The notes below the pieces were generated by a model that saw only the letters and a program-made list of their open reading frames with translations, searched no databases and had not been told where the DNA came from. Of a stretch of DNA of 21,084 nt, positions 1 to 8,011 are shown piece after piece. The translations under genes were made by a program, and so were the position numbers. The stretch's first letter is position 1, and each line of letters opens with the position of its first letter. The stretch is from a bacterium (GTDB lineage: Bacteria > Bipolaricaulota > Bipolaricaulia > UBA7950 > UBA9294): the NCBI GenBank assembly GCA_030671645.1, contig DAOVHV010000002.1, positions 1-21,084 of the forward strand. Direction: 5' to 3'.

Positions 1-930
1 AGTGGACAGGATTACGGAGGCAAGCGTCCGCGGAAACCATCCTTGTTCGTGTCCGAGGCGCTTGACATCGACACCTCCCAATTGACTCCGGAGCGTCGAT
101 CGCCGTTGCTTCGCATCACCCGGCTTGGGGATTCTGAGAAGATGGAGCCATCCAACCAGCGGGAGTTGGTGCTGTTCCCACAGGGAGAGGAAATCCTCAC
201 GCTCAGCCATGGCAAGATCAATGACTTCCTGACTTGCCCCAAGAAATACAAGTACATTCATCTACTGCGAGTGCCTATTCGCCGGCATCACGCCATGATC
301 TACGGCAATGCCATCCATCAAGCCATCCGTATCTTCCAGCTCAATCGGATTGCGGAGCGTGAAACCCCGATCAGTGAATTGCACGATGTGTTCCGGAAAG
401 CATGGCAAGCAGAGGGCTTCCTTACGAGAGAGCATGAGGAGCTGCGCCTCCAGCAGGGACTCAAGGCGTTGACAGCGTTTCATGCCGCAGAAACGGCCTC
501 AGAGTCGATTCCCGCGTATGTGGAGAAGCGGTTCTCGATCACGATGGATGATGTCCGGCTGGTAGGCATCTTCGATCGCATCGACATCGTGGACGGAGAG
601 GGCACCATCATCGACTACAAGACTTCGGACGTTCAAACGGAGAAGCAAGCTGTTCTCCGAGCCAAGGGCAGCCGCCAACTAGCGTTGTATTCGCTCGCCT
701 ATCAACACTTGTTCGGTGACCTGCCGGTTGCCTTGGAGTTGCGCTTCCTCACTCCTGATGTCGTCATTGGCCGCACTATGCCGACCGAGAAGATGCTCGA
801 CAAGGCCCGGCAGGACATGAAGAACGCAGCAGCGGGAATACGCCTAGGAGAGTTCCCCGGAGAGCCTGAATATCGAGCTTGTCAATATTGTTCCTACGCC
901 GGTATTTGCCCGGATCGAAGAACATTCTGA
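1..930 (+). CDS. UvrD-type helicase / RecB-like Fe-S nuclease, C-terminal part (5' truncated)
   Basis: The frame is open from base 1, so this is the end of a longer gene. The first visible residues (about codons 15-21) resemble the end of a UvrD/Rep helicase core. The rest is a PD-(D/E)XK nuclease domain of the RecB/AddB/Cas4 kind. Visible motifs are a His in GNAIH (codon from 316), Asp in GIFDRID (from 574), IDYK (from 610) and a QxxxY element (from 676). One Cys before the domain (codon at 235) and a C-x2-C-x5-C cluster at the end (codons at 880, 889, 907) match the 'iron staple' [4Fe-4S] of AddB, AdnB and Cas4. Known family members resect double-strand breaks or process recombination ends. 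A TTG at 43 could start a stand-alone 295-residue protein, but I see no Shine-Dalgarno there, so a helicase-nuclease fusion is more likely. The helicase part lies outside the window and is inferred. Confidence 0.82.
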   Translation, partial: SGQDYGGKRPRKPSLFVSEALDIDTSQLTPERRSPLLRITRLGDSEKMEPSNQRELVLFPQGEEILTLSHGKINDFLTCPKKYKYIHLLRVPIRRHHAMIYGNAIHQAIRIFQLNRIAERETPISELHDVFRKAWQAEGFLTREHEELRLQQGLKALTAFHAAETASESIPAYVEKRFSITMDDVRLVGIFDRIDIVDGEGTIIDYKTSDVQTEKQAVLRAKGSRQLALYSLAYQHLFGDLPVALELRFLTPDVVIGRTMPTEKMLDKARQDMKNAAAGIRLGEFPGEPEYRACQYCSYAGICPDRRTF

Positions 931-945
931 CAAGGCGTTTCGAAA

Positions 946-1296
946 CTAAGCGGTCGCCTGAAGTGAATCGATGGAAACGATGTGGTCGGCCCACAGGGAC
1001 TCGATGTCATAGAACTCGCGGGCGTCCTTCTGGAACAAATGCACGACGATGTCACCATAATCCAGCACCACCCAGCGCCGCTCCTTCCATCCTTCGCGGT
1101 GTCGCGATGGCACCGGGAAGCTCTTCATGAAGTCCGATGCAATCGCCTTCATATGTACAGATGTATCCGCTTCCGCGATGACAAAGTAGCTCGTGGGGAT
1201 CGACACCTCGGACAAATCAACAACGACGATTCTTTCGCCCTTCTTGTCCTCGATGATTTCGATCGCTTTGCGAACCAACGTAAGTTCTTCGTTCAC
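946..1296 (-). CDS. rsfS: Ribosomal silencing factor RsfS
   Basis: A 116-residue protein, the usual length for the RsfS/Iojap (DUF143) family. RsfS binds uL14 on the large subunit and blocks subunit joining when nutrients are short. The family pattern is clear: an N-terminal helix, then a strand ending in VVVDLSEVS, the IPTSYFVIAEA segment, and a WVVLDYGDIVVHLF core strand followed by REFYDIESLW. It starts with GTG, and that codon overlaps the stop of the upstream LCP gene (GTGA, 1293-1296), so translation is probably coupled. An LCP gene next to rsfS is a common arrangement in Gram-positive-type genomes. Its 3' end faces the end of the nuclease gene, only 15 bases away. Confidence 0.95.
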   Translation of the reverse strand: MNEELTLVRKAIEIIEDKKGERIVVVDLSEVSIPTSYFVIAEADTSVHMKAIASDFMKSFPVPSRHREGWKERRWVVLDYGDIVVHLFQKDAREFYDIESLWADHIVSIDSLQATA

Positions 1297-2465
1297 TCAA
1301 TCTCCAATCCTGCCCCGGCGATAAAGACAATGTCCGTGCCCGCTGGGATGAAGTCCCTCAATGCTTCGTAATGAGACTCGAATGTCTCGGGAAACACGAT
1401 TTGCGCGTCGCTGGGAAGCGCGTCTCGCAGCACCCATGCTTTCGATTCGTCGGAAAGCACGATGACATAACTCGTTTCGTAATCGAACACATCGGCGTTG
1501 CCAATGCCTGTCACTTGGAATCCGCGAGCGCGAAGATAGTCGGCCGTGCGCCGAGCCATTAAGCGTACGCCGTTTCCGTTGAACACGGCTACTCTTACGT
1601 CGCCGGGCGTAAGAAGCTCAAGGTCCTTCAACAACGCGGCAACGATTCGCTCCGTCTCCACAACGTTCGGTTGAGTGTATGGTAGTCCGTCAATCTCCAC
1701 AATCTCGCCGACAAGCTGATTCGCGCGCAGGCTGCTCGGCGGGATATCGTGCAAGACTTCAGCTGTGTACAGAAGATCGGACAACGAAAGATTGGTTTCC
1801 AAAGCAGGCGCCATCTCGCGAACTGCACTCCGAACGGAACGCGTACTGGGAGTTCCAATGCCCTGGGCCAGCAAAGCCTGCAAGAACGCTTGCTGGCGCT
1901 CGATGAGGCCGATGTCACCGGCTTCGGAGGGCGAGGCTGCGAAGGTGATGGCTCCCGGTCCGTCAAACTGCTGATCCCCGGAACGTATTTCCACGCGGAT
2001 GGCCGGATCGACGGTCGAATCAATGTAGATGGCAGAAGCCTCAAGGGAAATCTCCAGCCCTCCCAGCGTATCGATCCATGCTTCAATCGTGGCGTAGTCG
2101 AAGGAAACGTAAAACGGGATGTCCAACCCGATGAGTGTTCCGATCGCTTCAGTGGCTGCTGCTGTACCGGCTTTCTGACACAACTCCGCAGCCTGTCCAA
2201 AGGCGCCGGATGCGTCCCGCAACCGTAGATCGGCTGGGAACGAAAACAGTACCACGTCATCCTCGGAGAAGCTGAGCAGGGTGATGAGGTTCACAGCTTC
2301 AGCAGAATCGTGCCCGATCAGGAGCATGTTTACACGATCTCTCTGAGCGAAAAGCTGGTCAACATTTCGTTGCGTGAGCATGAACCAGATGACGACAGCC
2401 GCTGCCAATGCCAATGCAATGCCGGCGTAAACGATAATCTGTTTGCGAACAGTGTTTCCCCTCAT
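1293..2465 (-). CDS. LCP (LytR-CpsA-Psr)-like protein with LytR_C domain, active site degenerate
   Basis: A 390-residue protein with an N-terminal membrane anchor (about residues 10-30, short basic cytoplasmic start), an LCP-like domain (about 45-205) and a C-terminal LytR_C domain (about 288-385; starts near VRVAVFNGNG). LCP enzymes attach wall polymers from undecaprenyl-pyrophosphate carriers to peptidoglycan. The fold is recognisable from NMLLIGHDS, FPADLRL, a GLDIPFYVSFDY stretch, DTLGGLEI and ERQQAFLQALL. However, the usual R-x-D-T, P-R-D and R-x-R elements that hold the pyrophosphate appear to be replaced (Asn, Ala and Ser-rich sequence). Loss of catalysis is my inference. The ATG at 2465 is chosen over a GTG at 2492 because a G-rich Shine-Dalgarno lies just upstream and the promoter at 2483-2511 would exclude the GTG. 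It is cotranscribed with rsfS. Confidence 0.8.
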   Translation of the reverse strand: MRGNTVRKQIIVYAGIALALAAAVVIWFMLTQRNVDQLFAQRDRVNMLLIGHDSAEAVNLITLLSFSEDDVVLFSFPADLRLRDASGAFGQAAELCQKAGTAAATEAIGTLIGLDIPFYVSFDYATIEAWIDTLGGLEISLEASAIYIDSTVDPAIRVEIRSGDQQFDGPGAITFAASPSEAGDIGLIERQQAFLQALLAQGIGTPSTRSVRSAVREMAPALETNLSLSDLLYTAEVLHDIPPSSLRANQLVGEIVEIDGLPYTQPNVVETERIVAALLKDLELLTPGDVRVAVFNGNGVRLMARRTADYLRARGFQVTGIGNADVFDYETSYVIVLSDESKAWVLRDALPSDAQIVFPETFESHYEALRDFIPAGTDIVFIAGAGLEIE

Positions 2466-2482
2466 GATCCCCCCTACTCCCG

Positions 2483-2511
2483 ACGCTATCACAGGTATCG
2501 AAGAATGTCAA
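2483..2511 (-). promoter_or_regulatory. Promoter of the LCP-rsfS operon
   Basis: On the minus strand a perfect -35 box TTGACA (2506-2511) is followed after 17 bases by TAGCGT (2483-2488), preceded by TGA as in an extended -10. Transcription would start near 2476, about ten bases before the ATG at 2465, leaving just enough room for the G-rich Shine-Dalgarno. Confidence 0.6.
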
Positions 2512-2574
2512 CCAGCAATCCGGATCTTGGCCGGTTTCCAGCGCCAAGAGCCGCCCACCGCGAAGCGGTGGCAG

Positions 2575-2602
2575 TTGACGGCCCACGACACAGGAGTATC
2601 CT
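2575..2602 (+). promoter_or_regulatory. Promoter of the AMMECR1-mtaB-phoH operon
   Basis: TTGACG (2575-2580) is followed after 16 bases by TATCCT (2597-2602). The same -10 sequence occurs in front of the tRNA gene at 12924. The start point would fall near 2609-2611, directly before the ATG at 2612. A 7-bp hairpin (2555-2571, loop GAA) lies just upstream of the -35 box. Confidence 0.5.
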
Positions 2603-2611
2603 TTGCTCGTC

Positions 2612-3142
2612 ATGGAGCGCATATCGGAGACGCAACACACAGACTCTTTTGTGGATCTGGCGACTGAGGCCGTACACACGTTCGTGAAGTCCGGACGTAA
2701 GCTTTCTGCGCCGAAACCAACGCCTTCGGAGATGAGGGGGAAAGCAGGCGTCTTCGTTTCCATCAAGAAGAGCGGTCAGTTGCGCGGCTGTATCGGAACG
2801 TTCTTTCCCACCGAAGAGACGATTGCGCACGAAGTGATTGCCAACGCGATCAAATCGGCGTCAGCCGATCACCGTTTCTCACCGATCACCGAGCCGGAAC
2901 TGGCCTGCCTAACAATTTCGGTCGATGTGCTGTCGGAGCCGGAACCGTGTGACGAGATTCGATTGGATCCCTCCCGCTTTGGCGTCATCGTGGAGAGCGG
3001 GTGGCGGCGCGGCTTGCTTTTGCCCGATCTCGAGGGTGTCGACACAGTCGCGGATCAGGTCGCCATTGCCAAGAACAAGGCCGGCATTCGCGAAGGTGAG
3101 CCGGTCAGTTTGTTCCGCTTTACGGTTGAACGGCATCAGTAA
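2612..3142 (+). CDS. AMMECR1 family protein
   Basis: A 176-residue protein of the AMMECR1 family, whose biochemical role is unsettled. The hallmark LRGCIG motif is present at about residues 57-62, preceded by the GVFVSIKK strand and followed by a helix with NAIKSASADHRF. The C-terminal half has the LLLPDLEGVDTVADQV segment typical of the family. Two starts are possible. A TTG at 2603 has CAGGAG six bases upstream. The ATG at 2612 lies immediately after a -10 box that would exclude the TTG. I prefer the ATG and infer a leaderless message. In many bacteria AMMECR1 accompanies a MEMO-like protein and a radical-SAM protein. Here the neighbour one base downstream is the radical-SAM gene mtaB, and no MEMO-like gene is visible. 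Confidence 0.88.
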   Translation: MERISETQHTDSFVDLATEAVHTFVKSGRKLSAPKPTPSEMRGKAGVFVSIKKSGQLRGCIGTFFPTEETIAHEVIANAIKSASADHRFSPITEPELACLTISVDVLSEPEPCDEIRLDPSRFGVIVESGWRRGLLLPDLEGVDTVADQVAIAKNKAGIREGEPVSLFRFTVERHQ

Positions 3143-3143
3143 G

Positions 3144-4439
3144 ATGCCTCGTACCCGCATTTCCATTCAAACCTTCGGCTGCCGAGTCAATCAATACGAT
3201 TCGGACATGATGCGCGATCTCCTCGCACCGTCCTGTGATATCACCGATGAGGATCCTGACGTCATCCTTCTCAACGCCTGTACTGTCACCGGCTTGGCCG
3301 AACGGAAGGCGAGACAAGCCGCACGTCGGATACGCCGTCAGTACCCGGCCGCACGCATCATCGTCATCGGGTGTTTGGCCGATGCCGTTGATCAAGGCAC
3401 AACCCAGTTCCCGGATGCCGATCTTCTAGTCGGCAACAGCTGGAAATCGCAAATCGACTCCGTCGTTCAACGAGCGCTATCCGGAGCCTGTGGAACGCTT
3501 GCCTCGACATCGTTAGGAGAGCTGTCCGCGGAACGAAGCCATGGGCCACAAGGCCGAATTCGAGCCTTTCTGAAGATTCAAGACGGATGCGGACGCGCGT
3601 GCACCTATTGCCGTGCCACTCAGGTTCGTGGCATTCCCCGCAGCAAGTCAATCGCAGACGTAAGCGCAGAGGCACAAGAACTCCTGGAAGTCGGTTTCCC
3701 GGAAATCGTACTCACCGGAATCGATTTGGCTCAGTACTCGCCCTTGGGCGGGTGCCTGGCCGATGTACTGGAAGCGATCGCCTCTCTCAGCGGACTCCAA
3801 CGCCTGAGAATAGCGTCCATCAACCCTTCGGGCATCACGCCGGAACTGATTGAAACTTGCGCGACTCAGGGGATCATAAGTCCTCATTTCCACATCCCGC
3901 TGCAAAGTGGTGATGACCGCATCCTGGCTGCCATGGATCGCGGCTACGATTCTCAAGGGTACCTCGATGCCATTGAGCGCATCCGGTCACGAATTCCTCA
4001 CGCAACGTTCGGCACTGACATCATCGTCGGATTCCCGGGTGAAGATGAGGCTGCCTTTGCCAATACGTGCCGCGTCTTGGAGACCGTTGGTTTCGTCAAT
4101 CTTCATGCCTTCAGGTTCTCGCCACGCCGGGGAACAGCGGCGGCTGAGTTCACCGACCAGATTCCGGCTGATGTGAAACGGCGGCGATCGGAATGGCTGC
4201 TGGCACATTGGGAGCAAGGGCTCGGACGAACGCTTGACAACCGCATCGGTTCGTCACAAGATGTCTTGGTCGAAGAGCACCGGGAAGACTGCTGGCGCGG
4301 ATACACGCACGATTACCTCTACGTGAAGTTCCCATCAGATCAAGAGATTCCGGTCGGCTCCATACTCCCCATTCGCATCACCAGTCGAGCGGGGGCGACA
4401 CTGAAAGGGGTGGATGATCATCGAATCGGCGCAAGTTGA
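3144..4439 (+). CDS. mtaB: tRNA (N6-threonylcarbamoyladenosine(37)-C2)-methylthiotransferase MtaB
   Basis: A 431-residue radical-SAM methylthiotransferase that converts t6A37 to ms2t6A37 in tRNAs reading ANN codons. The N-terminal UPF0004 domain shows three cluster cysteines (C13, C46, C77). The radical-SAM domain has CxxxCxxC at C149, C153 and C156, followed by the substrate-side VRGIPRS element. A TRAM-like RNA-binding segment occupies about residues 365-425. The signature GCRVNQYDSD near the N-terminus is the MtaB form; MiaB and RimO differ here. The ATG at 3144 begins one base after the AMMECR1 stop, while the open frame further upstream overlaps that gene and has no family resemblance. 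TsaB, needed to make its t6A substrate, is encoded at 19436. Confidence 0.93.
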   Translation: MPRTRISIQTFGCRVNQYDSDMMRDLLAPSCDITDEDPDVILLNACTVTGLAERKARQAARRIRRQYPAARIIVIGCLADAVDQGTTQFPDADLLVGNSWKSQIDSVVQRALSGACGTLASTSLGELSAERSHGPQGRIRAFLKIQDGCGRACTYCRATQVRGIPRSKSIADVSAEAQELLEVGFPEIVLTGIDLAQYSPLGGCLADVLEAIASLSGLQRLRIASINPSGITPELIETCATQGIISPHFHIPLQSGDDRILAAMDRGYDSQGYLDAIERIRSRIPHATFGTDIIVGFPGEDEAAFANTCRVLETVGFVNLHAFRFSPRRGTAAAEFTDQIPADVKRRRSEWLLAHWEQGLGRTLDNRIGSSQDVLVEEHREDCWRGYTHDYLYVKFPSDQEIPVGSILPIRITSRAGATLKGVDDHRIGAS

Positions 4440-5388
4440 GATGACGTTGCGAGACGATACAGAAGCGACTGCCTTGTTCGGGCAATTCAACAAGAACCTC
4501 AAGGAGATCGAAAACGCGTTTTCGGCCCAGATCATCGCCCGCGGCGAGACCATCCGCATCGAGGGCGATCCCGAAGAGGTTGAACTCGTCCGAACCTTAT
4601 TCGAGAAGCTGATGGATTTGGTGGATGGGAAGCACTATCCGGCAGTCAACGACGTGCGTTATCTCATTTCTCAGATCAAGGCCGGCGTCGGCGTCGACGG
4701 CGTGCTTTCCGATGTCGTTCGCGTGACTCATTGGGGAGAAGAGATCCGCGCCAAGACGATCGGTCAGCACAAATACATTCAGGCGGTGCGAGAGAACGAC
4801 ATCACGTTCTCCATCGGTCCTGCTGGAACCGGGAAGACGTACTTGGCGGTGGCCATGGCCATCGACTGGCTCAAGCGAGAGAAGGTCAAACGCATCATTC
4901 TGACGCGCCCGGCCGTCGAGGCAGGCGAGGAACTCGGATTCTTGCCCGGAGATATTCAGGCCAAGGTCAGCCCATATCTGCGACCGCTGTATGACGCCAT
5001 CTACGACATGATTCCGGTGTCCGAGTTCGAGAAACTGGTCGAACACGGGCGGATTGAGATGGCTCCGTTGGCGTTCATGCGAGGCCGAACCCTGAACAAC
5101 TGCTTCGTCATTCTCGACGAGGCGCAGAATACAACCTCGATGCAGATGAAGATGTTCCTCACGCGGCTTGGGTTCCATTCCAAGGCCATCATTACCGGCG
5201 ATGACACCCAGGTCGATCTGCAGAACCATGAATCCGGGCTCATCGCCGTTCAGCAAATCCTGGCCGACATCAACGGCATCTCGTTCATCCGGCTCAACAA
5301 AGACGACGTCGTACGCCACGCCCTGGTGGCGTATATCATCGAGGCGTATGCAAAGGACCAAATCCGCCAGAACGAATCGCAGCACTAG
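4414..5388 (+). CDS. phoH: PhoH-like ATPase (YbeZ type)
   Basis: A 324-residue PhoH/YbeZ-type protein, normal length for the family. The N-terminal ~75 residues form the small RNA-binding-like region common to YbeZ proteins. The ATPase core follows, with Walker A GPAGTGKT (residues 135-142), a TRPAVEAGEELGFLPGD segment, and Walker B VILDEAQN (232-239). YbeZ is associated with rRNA maturation, usually together with the endonuclease YbeY. No ybeY follows here, which is unusual because the two are often adjacent. The start overlaps the end of mtaB by 26 bases; GGGG lies three bases upstream. A later ATG at 4441 is possible but has a weaker ribosome site. Confidence 0.93.
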   Translation: MIIESAQVEMTLRDDTEATALFGQFNKNLKEIENAFSAQIIARGETIRIEGDPEEVELVRTLFEKLMDLVDGKHYPAVNDVRYLISQIKAGVGVDGVLSDVVRVTHWGEEIRAKTIGQHKYIQAVRENDITFSIGPAGTGKTYLAVAMAIDWLKREKVKRIILTRPAVEAGEELGFLPGDIQAKVSPYLRPLYDAIYDMIPVSEFEKLVEHGRIEMAPLAFMRGRTLNNCFVILDEAQNTTSMQMKMFLTRLGFHSKAIITGDDTQVDLQNHESGLIAVQQILADINGISFIRLNKDDVVRHALVAYIIEAYAKDQIRQNESQH

Positions 5389-5425
5389 GGTGTCGTTCGA
5401 GGCAAGCCTGCGTGACATGCGTGCT

Positions 5426-5453
5426 TTGCCCTCTTGTTGGATTGTGCTACGCT
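5426..5453 (+). promoter_or_regulatory. Candidate promoter of the PKD-protein gene
   Basis: TTGCCC (5426-5431), 16 bases, then TACGCT (5448-5453) preceded by TGC as in an extended -10. It lies in the 107-base gap after phoH, about 40 bases before the start codon at 5496. Confidence 0.35.
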
Positions 5454-5495
5454 GGTCACAAATGGTACTTCTGCAATCTGAGTGAAGGGGGCTCC

Positions 5496-8000
5496 ATGCG
5501 ACGACGAAAGATTGTGTTGATAGCCTTCTCTTTCTTACTGTTCGTTACCATCCCCACGTTGGCACCGGACGATCCCGAGCCGACCGTCGTGATGAATGAA
5601 ATCTGCTGGGCCGGCGCAGCTTGGGATCACACCGCAGAATGGATCGAGCTGTTCAATACGACCGATCTTCCCATTGACCTAGAAGGCTGGCATTTAATCT
5701 CATCAGACGGAGCTCCTCACATCCGGTTGCACGGCGTGATTCAGCCCCGTGCGAATGATGCTCCCGCCTCGGGCTATTTCTTGCTCGAACGCGGCTCAGA
5801 CGAAAGCGTTCCCGGGATCGCAGCCGATCTCGTTTATCAAGGCGCCCTGAGGAATTCGGGAGAGACGTTGGCCCTGATCGACTCAAGCGGACGAATCGTC
5901 GACACCGCCAATGCTTTTCCCCGCACTGACTCGTCTCTTGCCTGGCCGGCTGGGAGCGACGATCATGGGGTACTCCCATTTGCTTCGATGGAGCGAGTCC
6001 GGTTTCAATTCGCAGACGAACCAAGTAATTGGGCGAGTTACATTGCGGACGTTCCTAAGGATTTCGTACGACCTATTCTCGGAACGCCGAAAGCGGAGAA
6101 TTCCGTATACAACGTCCTTCCGATCGCCCATTTAACCGTCACCCCTGCGATTCCACTCCCCGGATTCCCCGCCGAATTCAGCGCCGAGGGTTCGAACGAT
6201 CCCAATGATCCCATCGTGTCCTATCGCTGGGAGTTCGGCGACGGCACAGAAGCGACCGGTCCTGCCGTAGTTCACACGTATTCCGAGCCTGGGGAATACA
6301 CGATCACGCTGATCCTTACGGATTCCAAAGGCGGTCAAACCCGCCTGACGCATGACGTACAAGTGGCACTGACCACTCCACCGATCGCTGACTTCAGCCT
6401 TGTACTCAAGCCGGATGAAGAGGTGGCCCGAGCCGGGGATCTGCTTACTTTCCAGGACGAATCCAGCGACGTTGATTCGGAGATTGTCTCCTGGGAATGG
6501 CATTTCGGAGACGGCAACGTAGCCGTCGGCCAACGTGTCACGCATTCCTACACAGACTATGGTGAGTACGTCATCGGACTACGTGTGACGGATGCGCAAG
6601 GCAAGGTGGGAATCCAGTCACGATCCTTGTCCATCGCCAGCCGACTGCCCGTTGTTGTGTTCACGTTCTCTCCGAAACAACCGAACCAGTTCGAAACCGT
6701 GAGCTTCGATGCCAGCGAATCGTTTGATCCCGATGGAGAAATCGTCTCCTATCAATGGGACTTCGACGGCGATGGCGTCATCGACACTGAAACATCGGAG
6801 CCGATCGCAGTACACGAATTCGATTCCGGTGGCCGATTCACTCCTCGGCTCTATGCAGTTGATGATCTATCTCAACGCGCAATGCGAGACCGTACGGTTG
6901 ATGTCAACGCCGTTCCCGTTGCGCAGTTTCAGATTTCCAGCTTCGAGCCACTCGAACTCGAACTCGTCACCTTGACAGACCTCTCTCACGACAGCGACGG
7001 AACCATCGTGCAATGGTCTTGGGATTTCGGAGACGGAACCATTTCGGATAAGGTTTCGCCGAACCATGTCTATCAACAAAACGGGGCCATGGAGATCATC
7101 CTCACCGTGACCGATGAACTCGGAGCCACTGGCACAGCCATCGCCAGCATCAGCGTTGGCAATTTGCCCCCAGTTGCGATACTGACCGTAGTTGAGGCAA
7201 CGCGCCCCACCGGCAGTACGTTCTCTTTCGACGCCTCCGGCTCGTTCGACCCGAGTCCGGACGGGAGTCTGACTCGATTTGAGTGGAACCTGGGCGAAGA
7301 CGACGGATACGAGATCGAAACATCCGTTCCAATCCTGGCGCGTACATTCGATGATGACGGTCAAGTTACCGTCCGGGTTCGCGTGACGGATTCCGATGGC
7401 GCCACTGTTGTCTCGGAGCCCTTCAGAATCACGGTAACCAACCGTTCTCCCACGGTTTCCCGGGTGACTTGGTCGCCAAGCGATCCTTCGGATGTCGATG
7501 ATGTCGTGTTCACCGTTCATGCATCCGACCTCGATGGCGAGATCACGGGCTGGACATGGACTCTGGAATCGGGTGCCATGGGATCGTCGCAGGAGTTCGT
7601 GCATGCTTTCAGGGACAACGGCTCGTATTTGCTTTCCATCCGGGTTCGAGACAACGATGGAGCAAGCTCGGATGCCTATTCCGTCACGGTGCCGATTCGC
7701 AATACCCCGCCGGAGGCTAGATTCACTGCTGTACAAACCTCGACCTGCGATGTTGGCGGCATGCGGTTCGATGCCTCGGAGTCCTACGATCCAAGCCCAA
7801 CCGGCCGCATCGTTCATGTGGCATGGGATTTCGGAGACGGAACGAACTGCCCAGGCAGCTCGGCCGGCTGCTCGGATACGGAGCGGATGACTCCCGAGCA
7901 CTGTTATTCCGAGCCCGGAACGTATATCGTTACTCTGGTTGTGATCGATGAGCACGGGGCGATGTCCAGCACTCAGAGAACCATCCTTATCAACGAATAG
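5496..8000 (+). CDS. Secreted lamin-tail domain protein with seven PKD domains
   Basis: An 834-residue exported protein. Residues 1-23 form a signal peptide: RRRK, a hydrophobic stretch, then a small-residue cleavage region. A lamin-tail (LTD) beta-sandwich follows (about 30-165; NEICWAG, EWIELFN, DLEGWHL). Seven PKD domains are then strung together, starting near residues 207, 294, 382, 471, 555, 648 and 735. Most keep the WxFGDG or WDFDGDG core and the final HxY...G-Y-x-I strand pair. There is no C-terminal membrane helix, LPXTG or obvious sorting tag, so it is probably released or held by another wall component. LTD and PKD domains usually serve binding or adhesion, and no catalytic domain is visible. 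Four Cys in the last domain could form disulfides. The ATG at 5496 is chosen because GAAGGGGGC precedes it and it opens the signal peptide. The GNAT-like gene follows 11 bases later. Confidence 0.88.
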   Translation: MRRRKIVLIAFSFLLFVTIPTLAPDDPEPTVVMNEICWAGAAWDHTAEWIELFNTTDLPIDLEGWHLISSDGAPHIRLHGVIQPRANDAPASGYFLLERGSDESVPGIAADLVYQGALRNSGETLALIDSSGRIVDTANAFPRTDSSLAWPAGSDDHGVLPFASMERVRFQFADEPSNWASYIADVPKDFVRPILGTPKAENSVYNVLPIAHLTVTPAIPLPGFPAEFSAEGSNDPNDPIVSYRWEFGDGTEATGPAVVHTYSEPGEYTITLILTDSKGGQTRLTHDVQVALTTPPIADFSLVLKPDEEVARAGDLLTFQDESSDVDSEIVSWEWHFGDGNVAVGQRVTHSYTDYGEYVIGLRVTDAQGKVGIQSRSLSIASRLPVVVFTFSPKQPNQFETVSFDASESFDPDGEIVSYQWDFDGDGVIDTETSEPIAVHEFDSGGRFTPRLYAVDDLSQRAMRDRTVDVNAVPVAQFQISSFEPLELELVTLTDLSHDSDGTIVQWSWDFGDGTISDKVSPNHVYQQNGAMEIILTVTDELGATGTAIASISVGNLPPVAILTVVEATRPTGSTFSFDASGSFDPSPDGSLTRFEWNLGEDDGYEIETSVPILARTFDDDGQVTVRVRVTDSDGATVVSEPFRITVTNRSPTVSRVTWSPSDPSDVDDVVFTVHASDLDGEITGWTWTLESGAMGSSQEFVHAFRDNGSYLLSIRVRDNDGASSDAYSVTVPIRNTPPEARFTAVQTSTCDVGGMRFDASESYDPSPTGRIVHVAWDFGDGTNCPGSSAGCSDTERMTPEHCYSEPGTYIVTLVVIDEHGAMSSTQRTILINE
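6114..7997 (+). repeat. Seven tandem PKD-domain repeats (coding)
   Basis: The stretch encodes seven beta-sandwich units of about 84-100 residues each, recognisable from recurring PxAxF starts, WxFGDG-type loops and VTDxxG ends. Units 5 and 6 have divergent cores (WNLGEDDG and WTLESG), so these are old diverged duplications rather than near-identical DNA repeats. Confidence 0.8.
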
Positions 8001-8011
8001 AAAGGATTGGA

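Noticed and set aside
937..946. GTTTCGAAAC palindrome between the nuclease gene and rsfS
   Set aside because: Too short and without a T tract to be called a terminator; likely chance.
4597..5418. 273-codon minus-strand open frame opposite phoH
   Set aside because: The plus strand encodes an intact PhoH with Walker motifs; the antisense translation resembles no family.
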